A program made the translations under genes and the position numbers. From positions 62,001 to 126,000 of the forward strand of contig SKCR01026796.1 of assembly GCA_019454045.1 (NCBI GenBank): a stretch of DNA of 64,000 nt. Direction: 5' to 3'. Positions 35,293 to 47,442 of the stretch are shown piece by piece (position 1 is the stretch's first letter; the number at the start of each line of letters is the position of its first letter). A model generated the notes under the pieces. It was not told where the DNA came from and did no database searches. It saw only the letters and a program-made list of their open reading frames with translations. The DNA is from Zanthoxylum bungeanum (lineage: Eukaryota > Streptophyta > Magnoliopsida > Sapindales > Rutaceae).

Positions 35293-36377
35293 TGAAAGTT
35301 CGCGATTAACCTAAATTCTGACCCTATGCGGAATTACAAACAATAAACAGGACAAGTCTTAGATTACTGTAACTATGGAATAGTAACAGACAATTACCAA
35401 ATCAACCAACAACAATAAAAACCACAATATTAATTCAATGCAAAATATAAATTGCGGAAAATAAAACAATCACAAGAAATTCAACACAATAATTTTGGTG
35501 ACGAAGTGGAAAACTCTTGCGAGTAAAAAACCACTTCGGTATAGGCTACCACCCGAATCCACTATATAGAGAAAAACTTATAGCGATGGTCAAGATCTAT
35601 GGTGTACAGCGATGGTCAAGACCTATGGTGGCAACTCCACTGAGTCAAGTACCTCAATACTGCAAGAACTCAAGGCAACTCCTCAAGCCCGCAACCCACA
35701 ATTTTCTTCAGAACATCTGAAGTCTCTGAGTAGATTGTATCACCAATGACGCCGGAACTCCGACTACCAAACTTCCTCCTAAAGAACTCTAAAGGATTAT
35801 GGAATTTGGGTTAAGTTGTGTTGAAGGTTTAACAAAGATGAAATCACACCATTAATGAAGAAGACAAGAAGATGAAGAAGTCTTCAATGGTGGATTCAAA
35901 GAGAGTTGAAAGCTTTGTGAGATTTAGGCTCAAGGGATTTGTGTTTCAACTTGTGGGGATGGTGGCTACAAGTTTGTTTACATAAGTAGGGTGAAAAGCT
36001 AGGGTTTTTCAAAGTGAAAAGGGTTAAAAACGCGTTCGAACACATACTAGAACGCTCCACGAACGCGCCCTTTCTTTGAAGACCCGTTCGAACGCCATTC
36101 GAACGCACTACGAACGTGAGCTCTCTAGAATGACCCCGTTCGAACGCACCAAGAACGTGCCTCAAATGTTTTCTCTCTGGAATGCTCACGTTCGAACCCA
36201 AAGCAGAATGTGACATTAACGCCACACGTTCGAACACCGCAACAAACGCACCACGAACGCATGTCTGATGCACAACAGCCAAAAATCAGTCCAATTGCAC
36301 AAAGATCTTCATGATAGATTACAACTCAATTGAACTTGTTTTGTCACTGACACATGCCAATAAAAATGGAACTAAAA
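35293..36377 (-). repeat. 3' LTR of the SIRE-type element
   Basis: Matches 52680-53751 with scattered differences. It contains a small duplication of AGCGATGGTCAAGA-CTATGG (about 35582-35628), and a GTTCGAACGC-type array at 36026-36262. The minus-strand ORF 35896-36282 recurs in the other LTR but only reads through this array. Confidence 0.85.
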
Positions 36378-36519
36378 ATATCCCCATTTGGCATTCCGTG
36401 ACAAAACACTACCTAATACAAAGACTACAGTAATAGACTCAAAAATAAAATAGTCAACTGTCAACCATCAAAACAGTGACTAATTACAATAGGACTCGAT
36501 CTAATACCTAAGCAAGTAG
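36378..36519 (-). other. Last part of the SIRE interior
   Basis: Short unique stretch between the polypurine tract and the CACTA start; no ORF. Confidence 0.5.
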
Positions 36520-39265
36520 CACTACAAGAAATTACAGTTTTAACGACAGAATTTAGCAATGCAATATTCCGTTTCAAAATTTAACGACGGAATTGAAACG
36601 GATAATGAAATTAGGGACGAAATTTAGCGACAAAAAAATTTTCATCTCTAAATTAGAGACGGAAATGAAAATATATCGCTAATTAGAGACGGATTATTAT
36701 TTTGTCGCTAATGTTGTTTAGAAACGGAATTTTTCCGTCGTTAATTAGAAACAGAATTTCAATTCCGTCGCTGATTTTAATTTTTATTTTTATTTTTATT
36801 TTTTGTTAATTAGAAACGGAATTGTTCCGTCGCTAATTAGAAACGGAATTAAAATTTCGTCGCTAATTAGAAACGGAATTTTAATGCCGTAGCAAATTAG
36901 AAACGGAATTTCAATACCGTAGCTAATGTTAAATTTTTATTTTATTTTTATTTTTTTATTAAGTAGAAAAAGATTTATTCCGTCGCTAATTAGAAACGGA
37001 ATTAAAATTTTGTCGCTAATTAGAAACGGAATTTCCATTCCGTAGCTAATTAGATACGGAATTACTATTCCGTCGCTAATTTTGTTTAGAAACAGAATTT
37101 TTCCGTCTCTAATCCGTCGCTAATTAGAAACGGAATTCAAATTTCGTCGCTAATTAGAAACGGAATTTCAATTTCGTCGCTAATTTTAAATTTTATTATT
37201 ATTTTAATTTTTTTTTTGTTAATTAGAAACAGAATTGTTCTGTCGTTAATTAGAAACGGAATTAAAATTTCGTCGCTAATTAGAAACTGAATTTTAATGT
37301 CGTAGCTAATTAGAAACGGAATTTCAATTCCGTAGCTAATGTTAAATTTTTATTTTTATTTTTTTATTAAATAGAAACAGAATTATTCCGTCGCTAATTA
37401 GTAACAGAATTAAAATTCCGTCGCTAATTAGAAACAGAATTTCCATTCCGTCGCTAATGTTCAATTTTTATTTTTATTTTTTATTAAGTAGAAACAGAAT
37501 TATTTCGTCGCTAATTAGAAACGAAATTTCAATTCTGTCGCTAATTTTTAATTTTATTTTAATAATAATTTAAACAATAATAATAATTTAAAACATATAC
37601 TGCCATACCGTATACATGGAACAAAAAAAACAATTATTAAAAAAAATAATAATTTAAAAAGTATATTTCCATATACATATTTATGAAAAAAACAATCAAA
37701 CAAAACAAATATTAATCACTTTTAGTAGTATAATTGAAATCAAAATCTATATATTATACTACTCTATCATAATTTTAGTAAAATAAATCAGCAGGTTGCT
37801 TATACTTTTGCCACTTTACCTTTCAAGTTTTATTTTCATTTTCTTATGTTATATATGTTTTTTTTTTTTAATTTCAGTTTGTTATTTTTTAAAATCAAAT
37901 ATTTTTCATGTCGGCTTAATTTTTCATACAAGAAGATTTTAAACAGTGCTAATTTAATGAAATTAAATATTAAATTGAGCTATTATATTTCTAATAAAAA
38001 TTAATTTCGCTAATTAGAAATTAAACAATACTAATTTAAACAATATTATATTTCTAATATTATATTTCGCTAATTAGAAACGAAATTTCAATTCCGTAGC
38101 TAATTAGAAACGGAATTTCAATTTCGTAGCTAATTAGAAACGGAATTTCTTAATTTTTATTTTTATTTTTTATTTTTTTGTTAATTAGAAACGGAATTGT
38201 TCCGTCTCTAATTAGAAACGGAATTGAAATTCCGTCACTAATTAGAAACAGAATTTCAATTCCGTAGTTATTAGAACGGAATATCAATTCCGTAGCTAAT
38301 TTTTAATTTTTATTGATAATTAGAAACAGAATTATTTCGTTTCTATTCCGTCACTAATTTTTAAAATTTTCAATCCCCCCAAAATTTATTCCTTTCGGCG
38401 CCACTTTTTTTTAAAAAAAAAAAAAAAATTAGAAACGGATTTTCCGTCGCTAAATAGAAACGGAATATCTATTCCGTCGCTAATTTTCATCAAATTTCAA
38501 AAAATTTACCGCATTGTGAAAATTTCAAATGTCTATAAAATTTACAAATCTTCTCGCTTCTCTTATTTTTTTTTCCTCTATATATACATCGTAATCTTTT
38601 TAACTCTCAACTCCAATACACCATCCAAAATTTTCTTACTCAATTTCATATACCATCAAATTTTTTCATACCTCAACTCTCATTATCAATCTCTCATTTT
38701 TCTTATCCCCACTTTTAAAATTTCTTAAGAAACAAACGGTGGACATTTCGTAAATGGATGGTGGTGTGTCGAAGCTCGCGGTGGACATTACAGTATCTTG
38801 TATAATTGAAGATGTATATAAAACAATTAAAAAATCAACTTTTTTAAAATTTTATACCATTCAAAATTTTTAAATTTTTCCCTTATCTAAAATTTTAAAA
38901 ATTTAATATCTCTACAATTTATAAATTTTTCATATCTATATAATTATAAAATTTTCCCTCTCTAAAATTTTAAAAAAATTTCCTTTCTAAAATTTTAAAT
39001 TTTTTCTTTTCTAAAATTTTAAAAGTTTCATATATTTTTAAATTTCTCGCCTCTCTAAAATTTTAAAATTTTCGTTTCTTAATTTTATTTTAAAAATAAA
39101 ATAAAATATAGCTACGGAAATATTTCGTCGCTAAATATTTTTAAAATTTTAAATTTCCCGCCTCTCTAAAATTTTTAAATTTTTTTTCAAAAAAAATTTA
39201 TAGCTACGGAAATATTCTGTCGCTAAATATTTTTAAGATTTTAAATTTCCCGCCTCTCTATAGAA
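36520..39265 (+). mobile_element. CACTA (En/Spm) element end with long subterminal array, truncated
   Basis: Begins CACTACAAGAAATTAC, the standard CACTA terminus, and continues as dozens of copies, in both orientations, of a unit of about 23 bases, CGTCGCTAATTAGAAACGGA plus ATT, mostly at 36600-37550 and 38060-38480. Smaller GCTACGGAAATATT units follow to 39220. No TTTCTTGTAGTG end is found; the element stops at the Ogre-type LTR at 39266. No transposase ORF. The unusual array is typical of CACTA subterminal regions. Confidence 0.75.
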
Positions 39266-42200
39266 TTCGAACGGTGTCGGTAATTCTGGTTTTGCTGCTA
39301 GCCTCACACCCCAGCCCATTTAGCTCCCCAAAGCCCATAAAACACATCCCAAATTAAAAAAATAAATATTAATTTAAATATTAAACATTAAATAAAATAT
39401 TTAAACCATTTACCAATTAAATAAAAAATTTACCAAACTTAAACTAAAATTAAAAAGAAGATATGCCTAATTAAAATCAATCTTAACCAATTAAAACCAA
39501 TCAAATATTTGACTTCCTAATCTAATAAGACATCTACCAATTTAAAATAGTTGACTTCCTAATTTAAAATATTTTGTCCCCCTCAATCTTGTGTATACCA
39601 TCCTTAGGACTCATAATTTGGAAACTAGATCTCTTCCTTGTGAGACAAGGGCAAACCCTAGCTCTCTTCTATATAAACACCCCTAACCAAGCCATCCTCT
39701 CCTTGACACATATAATTCACGCCCAACTCTCTCTAATACACGCCCAAGATACTTCACATATACACAAAAAAGAGAACAAAGAGCCCTAACCACCTCCTCC
39801 ATAGCCGAGACAACAAGAGCCTCAATCCTCTGCCATAACCGAGACCACCACAAGCAATAAACCTCCTTAGCCAAATCAAAACACTCCCCTCCTGCACCGA
39901 GAACACATCCCCCCATACAGCCCTTACAACCACTAAAACACCCCCTAACAAACACTCAAAAACAGCCCCTGAATCACCTTAAAACAGCAGCCCAAACCCT
40001 CTTAAAACAGTCCCTAAAAACCTTAAAAACAGTAACATAAAAAACTGTATAGATAATCTTAAAAATAATCACACAAAAACTGCACTAAGAACCCACGCAA
40101 ACTTGGAACAATTCATTGAAAACGTTAAAACAGGTGGCCCGAGCAGTGAGCAGCAAGACAGAGGCCGAACAGGAGCAGAACGGAGTTCGAACCACAAGCA
40201 AAACAGCAAAGCAGTGAGCTAGGACGCTGAACCAGTGAACCGGAAAAGTTGCGGAGCTTTACCCCTTCCGATCTTCGTGAAACGCGAGTTCGAGAGACGG
40301 CTTAAAAGGTTAGACCTGAGGGTACTTTTCACACCCATCTCTACGTGATTTTTGTTATTTATTTTGATTATATTTTACTTATTCGTTGAATCATGTTTAT
40401 GTATGATGTGTGTTGTGGGTATGGGATGAATGAGAAATGTGTTAACTCTCGTGGTATATCGGATGGAAACCCATACATAAATTTCATAGCCGATTCCGAA
40501 TGGACGGTAATATGATCTGTACTCGGGACACAACTCCACGTACCGCTTGAGTAAACGGCACTATCTTTTGCCTTGTGTTGCTTTGGTTTGTTTATTTTTC
40601 GTCACTTGAATTCTGTATGTTGTTTATTTATGCATGATTCAATCAAGCGCATGGGCTTAGTGAGTTAGTCCAAAGGTCCTCTATTTGAGAGACGAAGAGC
40701 CGAAAAGGCCACCTTTGTGACACTACTTCGCCGCGCCGGTTGATGTGTGTTCGGTTGGATGCAAGATACGTTCAATCGGGCATACTTAGTTTGATATTAT
40801 TGACTTTATCTTTTTATGCATGGTTCAATCAAGCGCATGGGCTTAGTAAGTGGAATGAAAGATCCCTTATGGGGAGGGGTTAAAACCCTTTACCACGATG
40901 CTTTGCCGCGCCGGTTGATGTGTGTTCGGATTGGATGTAAGATGTGTTCAATCGGGCATACTTGGTTTTGATATGATTGGCTCTATTTTGTATGTGTGAT
41001 GTAGGGGTGAGCAAAACCGGTTTCGGTTCCGGTTCCGCATAGAACCGGAACCTACCCAGAAAAATTCGGTTCCGCACTAAGTGGAACCGGAACCTACCCA
41101 ATTAAACAGGGTATCCTATTATTCGGTTCCAATCCGGTTCCGGTCCGGTTCCGAATTACCCTATTGACACATTATGATTTATGAATCTGTCAAAACAGGT
41201 TTACAAATTTATCTGTCAAAACAGGTTTACAAAACAGGTTACTGCTTTTAAATTATAGCTAGTTAATGTTAATATGAAAAACAGGTTACTGCTTTTAAGT
41301 CAATTTGAAAAATATTCCACCCTCACAAAAATTTCCTGCTATGATGATGATGGTGGTTTTACGGGCAGCAGTTGTTGCTTTTAAACATCAATGAAGCAAC
41401 TATAAATATAATGGTAGTATTTTTGCATTACAAAATTATTGAAGTGGAATGTGAAGTGATGTAACTGATGATGATAATGCTTGCTCAATTTATAAATCCC
41501 AAGACAGAGAAAAAATCTTTCCACAAACACAATGCACTGAATGCAGTACATCAAATGAAAATAATTTCATTTCAATAGAAATAGGATAAGACTGGTTGAT
41601 AACTGTGATTATTAGAAGAGATTTTTCAATGCATTTTGTGACACCAATTTCTGCGTGATATAAGATCTAACAGTGCACTAAAACAAAACCCAAAGTTAGT
41701 GTCAAACCCATTTCTGCGTGAAAAGACAGTGCACTATTACAATAAAATTGACTTCAGGAAATTGATGAAAAGTTGAAAACTAAGCTCAGTTTCAATGAGA
41801 ATCCTGTAATCTTGGAAAGTGAAACCCCGTCAAAATTTCTACTATTTAAGCTCATTTTGCGCACAAGAAACTGTGGACAGAAGCAATGGGAACATGTCAA
41901 CATGTGAAAAGATCTAACAGTGCACTATTACAATAAAATTCCAAATAAAAAAAACTGTGAAATAGATCTTCAATCTTGTTCATTAATACAACCATAAAAA
42001 AATCTTGTTCATTAACCGGTTCCGGTTCCGGTTCTCTGGTCCGGTTCCGGTTCCGATTATTTTGGAACCGGAACCGGACCGGTTACAACCGGTTCCTTAT
42101 TTTTGGAACCGAAACCGGACCGGTTACAACCGGTTACAACCGGTTCCGGTTCCAAACTCGGATTTCCGGTCCGGTTCCAACCGGTTCCGGGTAGACCCGG

Positions 42201-43464
42201 AACCGATGCTCACCCCTAGTGTGATGTGACGCGCATGGGCTTAGTATGTTGGTCTAAAGGTCCTCTCTTTGAGAGACCAATAGCCCCAAAAGGCCACCTT
42301 TACGGCAGTACTTCGTCGCGCCCATTTATTTTGTTGTTTATGTATTGCGTCCCATTTCATGCATCAGGTCTGTTCCCGTTCGAACGCGTTTACGAACGCA
42401 ACTCGAACGCGCATACATTTTGCCTTATCATGCATCAGGTCTCATTTCCGTTCGAACGCGTTCACGAACGCCATACGAACGTGAGTATTCTGTTTCACTT
42501 CCGTTCGAACGCGTTAACAAACGCCATACGAACGTGAGCATTCTGTTTCATTTCCGTTCGAACGCGTTAACAAACGCCATACGAACGTGAGCATTCTGTT
42601 TCATTTCTGTTCGAACGCGTTAACAAACGCCATACGAACGTGAGCATTCTGTTTCATTTTCGTTCGAACGCGTTTACGAACGCTGCACGAACGCGAACAC
42701 ACTGAACTGAGACATATTCATCACATGCCACATATAATTGTTTCTTAGGTGATTTTTTATGGAACCACACATAGTCATTCTTATCTTTGTGCACATAATA
42801 ATGAAAAGCATGTTTATTCCATTAGTTGCGTCGTTTGCCTTAGTCTTGATTTAACGCATTATGATTCATATGCCTATGCCATGATGACTTTGGAGTATTA
42901 TCTCTTGTGATATATCGGATGGAAACTCAGACATAAATTCCGTAGCCGATTCCGAATGGACGGTAATGCGGTCTGTACTTGGGATACAATTCCACGTATC
43001 ACTTGGAAAAGTGCTCACATGTATGCTTGTGCGGATATTATGTATGTTTGTGTTTTCATGAATATGATATGCTGAATGAAGTTGTATGTTCATTGTTACT
43101 TTGAGGTATTTTTAGGCATGTGTTATTAGATATGAGATATATGCGAAATGTATGTATAAGTGTTATTTTGTACCCGTGAATATAGAAGCATGATATTCTT
43201 AGGAATAAGTGTTACTTAAGCCTGATTAAATTATTATGTAAATCCTTTCATTACAAGTGACATAAGTAAGGGACCATTCCGAACCCAACGGTTTGAGGTC
43301 TTCCCTTGCGAGGGGTGAGTACGGCCTTAAATCTCATTTTCCCGGTTCACACCGGGTGGCGACTCCATTATTCTCCGGTTTAGTCCCCCGTGGCTACTCC
43401 GTACTCCCGACCGGGCCGCGAGCCCGGGACAGCATGCGTCGCCCCAGATTCCTGTGTCCCCACA
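39266..43464 (+). repeat. 5' LTR of the Ogre-type element (5'-truncated, hAT inserted)
   Basis: Position 39266 corresponds to 47649 in the 3' LTR. After removing the hAT (41002-42226) it is about 2.97 kb, like the matching part of the 3' LTR (2979 bp). It contains a CATGGGCTTAGT-type tandem block (40650-40990, 42230-42340) and a GTTCGAACGCGTT array (42378-42700), and ends CCCCACA. ORFs on either strand, such as 39683-39955 and 42226-42590, are not recognisable. Confidence 0.85.
41002..42218. mobile_element. Non-autonomous hAT in the Ogre-type 5' LTR
   Basis: 1217 bp with perfect 12-base terminal inverted repeats TAGGGGTGAGCA / TGCTCACCCCTA and a perfect 8-bp TSD GTGTGATG (40994-41001 and 42219-42226). 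Absent from the 3' LTR (empty site near 49387). Both ends have GGTTCCGGTT-type arrays. The middle (41160-42000) is non-coding. Confidence 0.95.
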
Positions 43465-43467
43465 GTC

Positions 43468-43485
43468 TGGCGACTCCACTGGGGA
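43468..43485 (+). other. Primer binding site (Ogre type, tRNA-Arg)
   Basis: TGGCGACTCCACTGGGGA starts three bases after the LTR end CACA. It is the characteristic primer site of Ogre elements. Confidence 0.85.
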
Positions 43486-44029
43486 TAGAGAATCGGCCCC
43501 GAAATATTGTCTTGTGATGTTTGGATTTATGTTTTAATTGACCGTGTCTATATTGGATAAAGTGAGGGTTTAATCAAAGGCATTTTAAGGCTAGGTAATG
43601 GTTTGGTGTCTTCCTTCATTCACTACCTTTCTAGAAGGAAAAGCTGTGAAGGCACCTAGATAGCCATCTACTTGTAGCCTATTGTGATGGACTAATTTGG
43701 AGGACTCGTTGTTTATTCCTGACAACAGCGATAAGAGCCTAAGAGGCTTGGGTATTTAAGTGAGCCTCGCTCCACCTTCCCTCTGGGGGATCTACAACGG
43801 GAAATCCATTTGACAGACCGTCACACACCACAGCTTATGGCACGTACCTTAGTGTATAAAAAGGGTGCGCTCACTTGGTTGCTCGAACCCTTGAGTGGGG
43901 AGACCTAGTTGTGGGCCATCCTTCGCCGGTGAGAGCCTTTGTCTATACTCTTGCTAACCCACCCATAGACCGGGTTGGCTAAAGTAACAATTATTTCCTT
44001 GAATATGTGCTTGTGGACCATCCTCATTT

Positions 44030-44470
44030 GGATGCAGTTGGACTATTGTCGGAAATGCGGGCTTGTTGGGCCATTTAAACTGGGGCAAGTTCGCACCTTA
44101 TGACTATTAGGCCCAAAGCTTCTGAAATGTCGATGGGCCATTGTGTAGAAATTATTATATCATGTTTGCATCATCTTTCTTCTATGCTTATGTTTGGGAA
44201 CATCGTCGTTTGGATCAAGTTGGACCATTTGTCATGGGATATGGGCTTGTTGGGCCATTTAAACTGGGACAAGAACGTACTTCATGACTATTGGGCCAAA
44301 GGCTTCTAAATGATTGATGGGCCACTTTGTGATTGTGTTCGGAACGTTACCATTTGGATTTAGTCGGGCACTTTGTCATGAAATGTGAACTCATTGGGCC
44401 ATTTAAACTGGGATGGGTTCACTCCTATGACAATTAGCCCGAAAGATTCTAAAATGATAACGGGCCAATT
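44030..44470 (+). repeat. Triplicated leader unit before gag
   Basis: Three diverged copies, about 150-180 bases each, sharing TTGGGCCATTTAAACTGGG (44068, 44252, 44394 region), TATGACTATT-GGCCC and GATGGGCCA. No ORF. Lies between primer site and gag, where Ogre elements often have an extra ORF. Confidence 0.8.
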
Positions 44471-44560
44471 TGTTTGAGAATTTTAATTGATTTAGTATGT
44501 TATACATGTTACATGCATCTCATGCACCTCATACATACATATATCATGTTAACACCATCT

Positions 44561-45904
44561 ATGTCTCAAAAAGACATCATAGATACCGTTTGGGTTAGAG
44601 AAGGGACAAGACTCACTAAAAGAACAAGTATGAGTGAATCCGATAATGAGGTGTCCCGTATGGATCGGTTAGAAAACAGTCTCGCCAAGGTCACTGAACA
44701 GTTGCAAGCTTTGACTACTGCTATGGCTGGTATAGCTGTGCCCCGTGCTGGGGAAAATTCTGAGGATGTGAGGCGTGAGGAGCCTCCGAATGGGTTGAGG
44801 GATGATACCCCCGCTTTTGATGATGATATGGCAGAGTATGCAGCAGGCAAAGTATGTGGGTCTCAGGTAGAATTTCAGAAGCTCCGGGATCAGGTTGAAA
44901 CAGTTACCCGTAAAATGAGGGGTAAAAATGAAGAGTTGTTAGATTATGAGGCAATGACGTTCGGAGAACAGCTGCCAGCTCAGTTTAAAATGCCCGACAT
45001 GGCCAATTTTAGTGGGAACGGAGACCCGAGGGTCCATCTGCAGCAATATGTCTCAGTCATGAGTTTAATGGGCCTATCACAGCGCCAAGTCGAAAAGATG
45101 TTTGGGATGTCACTTGAGGGGGCACCTGTGGTTTGGTATCATAGCCTTCAGAAGAAGGTTAAGGAAGATTGGAAGGAACTAGCTGATGCTTTTCTGAAGC
45201 AGTATGTTACAGACTTAGAAATTGACTTGTCACTCCGTGATTTGGAGAACACTAAGAAGAAGCCGGAAGAAAGCTTCAAGGAGTATGTAGACCGCTGGAG
45301 AAGCCAGCTTCTAAAAATGCAGACTCGGCCCTCTGAGAAGGACCAGATTAAAGTGATCATCAAGGGCACTAAGCCCTCGATCTACAACAAGTTGAGGAGG
45401 ATTACCTCCATGATTGTTGATTTTCGACAGTTGAGGGAAACTGTCATGGATATTGAGGAAGAAGAGGCTGAAAACAGAAAGTTTTATGGCCAGAATAGAA
45501 GAAATTTTGGGGGGCCTGCTGAGACCAAGCCCGCTACTGCCAAGGTCGCTACCGTCAAGAACCGGCATTTCTCTAACCTGGGGAAGCCGTTATCTAAGGT
45601 ACTTGAGAAGTTGAAGGGACAAGGACTCTTAAAACCCTTAGAGCCTAAACCACTTCCAGATCCTATACCACCCAACCTTAACCTAAGCTTGTATTGTCAC
45701 TTCCATCAGAGGAGAGGCCACGAAACTGACAGCTGCACCCGCCTTAGGCATGAAATCCAAAACCTCATTGATGCTCACAAAATACCTGACCCAGAAAGAG
45801 AACAACCCAACGCATACAGAAATCCCCTACCCAACTACATGATCAACTCGGGCCTACCCGAAACCCTTGTCCCCAAACTCTCAACCACTCAGCTTCATTC
45901 ATAG
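44561..45904 (+). CDS. gag: Ogre-type Gag protein, intact
   Basis: ATG 44561 gives MSQKDIIDTVWVREG; an upstream in-frame ATG at about 44546 (MLTPS) is also possible, and the frame is open to 44474. About 447 residues, ending TAG. Order: acidic/coiled N-terminal part (RMDRLENSLAKVTEQLQALT), a capsid-type core (QFKMPDMANFSGNGDPRVHL, then EGAPVVWYHSLQ and LADAFLKQYV, SFKEYVDRWRSQ), a basic/proline linker, and an atypical knuckle YCHFHQRRGHETDSCTRL (C-x2-H...H-x4-C). These are the landmarks of Tat/Ogre Gag. No lesion is seen although pol is absent, so Gag function may be under selection or the insertion may be young. Confidence 0.92.
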   Translation: MSQKDIIDTVWVREGTRLTKRTSMSESDNEVSRMDRLENSLAKVTEQLQALTTAMAGIAVPRAGENSEDVRREEPPNGLRDDTPAFDDDMAEYAAGKVCGSQVEFQKLRDQVETVTRKMRGKNEELLDYEAMTFGEQLPAQFKMPDMANFSGNGDPRVHLQQYVSVMSLMGLSQRQVEKMFGMSLEGAPVVWYHSLQKKVKEDWKELADAFLKQYVTDLEIDLSLRDLENTKKKPEESFKEYVDRWRSQLLKMQTRPSEKDQIKVIIKGTKPSIYNKLRRITSMIVDFRQLRETVMDIEEEEAENRKFYGQNRRNFGGPAETKPATAKVATVKNRHFSNLGKPLSKVLEKLKGQGLLKPLEPKPLPDPIPPNLNLSLYCHFHQRRGHETDSCTRLRHEIQNLIDAHKIPDPEREQPNAYRNPLPNYMINSGLPETLVPKLSTTQLHS

Positions 45905-46189
45905 GAATAGGGGATGACAACTGTGGAGAACCATAGGCCAAGAAAGAAGGCAATGTTGCGAATGATGAAATCATCCCTCCTAGTTTATTTGATCATGCAT
46001 TTTTAATATAGACATGACTTGGTCTACATGTTCGAATCATTTTCTTTAAATGATAATAAAGACATTATTTCGCTGAATCTCTTCTACAATATGAGTATAT
46101 TTGAGAAAAACATTCAACCTTGGCCCTATGTAATTCAGTGATGTTTAGAACACGGGGAATCTTCGGGAACAACAACAGTACAGTCAGTT

Positions 46190-46520
46190 TCAGAAATGAA
46201 TCAGTATCAGTTTGGGGATGAGTCCCAGGGCCGAGGCCCGCATCAGTATCAGCTTGGGGGCGAGGCCCACATCAGTTCAGTATCAGTTCTGCCGGGAATG
46301 GCATTATATGGGGCGAGGCCCGTATCAGTATCAGTCTGGGGGGCGAGGCCCATATCAGCATCAGTCTTGGGGCGAGGCCCGTATCAGTATCAGTCTTGGG
46401 GCGAGGCCCATATCAGTATTAGTCTTGGGGCAAGGCCCGTATCAGTATCAGTCTTGGGGCAAGGCCCATATCAGTATCAGTTTGGGGGCGAGGCCCACAT
46501 CATTATCAGTAACGGTTCGG
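46190..46520 (+). repeat. Tandem array 1 (GGGGCGAGGCCC)
   Basis: About nine copies of a unit of about 30 bases, GGGGCGAGGCCCGTATCAG plus TATCAGTCTT. Non-coding; ORFs reading through it give repetitive ARPISVSVLG-type peptides. Confidence 0.9.
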
Positions 46521-46780
46521 AAATGGACCATTATCACATCTCGCCGAAAGTGGCACTCCAAAAATGGAGCATGGTTCGAAATGGACCATCATCTCATCAC
46601 TTGCCGAAAAGGGCACTCCGAAAATGGAGCATGGTTCGAAAATGGACTACTTTCACATCTCGCCGAAAATGGCACTCCGAAAATGGAGCATGGTTCGAAA
46701 ATGGACTACTTTCACATCTCGCCGAAGCGGCACTCCGAAAATGGAGCACAGTTCGGAAATGGACCAAGGAAGGCCTAACC
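46520..46780 (+). repeat. Tandem array 2 (CTCCGAAAATGGAGCATGG)
   Basis: Four to five copies of a unit of about 60 bases with CTCCGAAAATGGAGCATGG, TTCGAAAATGGAC and CACATCTCGCCGAAA. Confidence 0.9.
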
Positions 46781-46919
46781 CATCAGAATATAATACATAT
46801 ACATGCATACATGCATACATATCACATACATGCAATGTTTGTTTTGTGTTCGCAAGTTTATAGCAGCAAAGACCATCTCATCAAGTAACGGTTCAAAAAT
46901 GAGCCACAATCTCGCACAG

Positions 46920-47290
46920 CACAGTTCAGGAAATGGACCGCTACCACAACAAATGCCGAAAATGGCGCCCCAAAATGGAGCACACATAGCAGATGCCGGA
47001 AATGGCACTCCAAAATGGAGCACTCACAACAGACGCCGGAAATGACACTCCAAAATGGAGCACTCACAACAGACGCCGGAGGAAATGGCACTCCAAAATG
47101 GAGCACTCACAACAGACGCCGCGGAAATGGCACTCCAAAATGGAGCACTCACAACAGATGCCGAAAATGGCGCTCCAAAATGGAGCACACACAGCAAAGG
47201 CCGAAAATGGCGCTCCAAAATGGAGCACACACACGAAAAATGCCGAAAATGGCGCTCTAAAAATGGAGCACGGTTCGGGAATGAACCAGG
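46920..47290 (+). repeat. Tandem array 3 (GCCGAAAATGGCGCTCC)
   Basis: About eight copies of a unit of about 40 bases with GCCGGAAATGGCACTCC, AAAATGGAGCACTCAC and AACAGAC. Related to array 2 by the TGGC-CTCC-AAAATGGAGCA core. Confidence 0.9.
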
Positions 47291-47428
47291 GGTCGCAGCA
47301 CCTCACCACCAAATCAACTCAACTCAACACATGGTAAGTCAAGTGACAACTGGCGAGCCAGGTAAGTAGAAATGCATTGCATAACTTTGATAGGATTGTT
47401 CAAAGTCACACACTGCACAAGTCCCATC

Positions 47429-47441
47429 AAAGTGGGGGCGA
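47429..47441 (+). other. Polypurine tract
   Basis: AAAGTGGGGGCGA lies two bases before the LTR start TGTAGGCATTG. This is the typical Tat/Ogre polypurine tract and fixes the true start of the 3' LTR. Confidence 0.9.
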
Positions 47442-47442
47442 C

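Noticed and set aside
36600..38480. Regularly repeated 23-base motif resembling a CRISPR-like array
   Set aside because: Units occur in both orientations with irregular AT-rich spacers, start at a CACTA terminus, and lie in plant DNA; they are transposon subterminal repeats.
39683..39955. Minus-strand ORF similar to 48042-48338
   Set aside because: Both lie in the two LTRs of the Ogre-type element; the frame is shifted between copies by small indels, so it is not maintained.
42226..42590. ORFs with repeated FERVHERHTNV / RSNALTNAIRT peptides
   Set aside because: They come from the TTCGAACG tandem units in the LTR, and similar frames appear in the other LTRs only because the DNA repeats do.
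43293..43517. ORF at the LTR end that recurs at 50456-50698
   Set aside because: Spans LTR end and primer site; repeated only with the LTR and without any known domain.
46196..47369. Cluster of ORFs up to 230 codons after the Ogre gag
   Set aside because: They translate tandem arrays; unit lengths divisible by three keep frames open. No domain seen.
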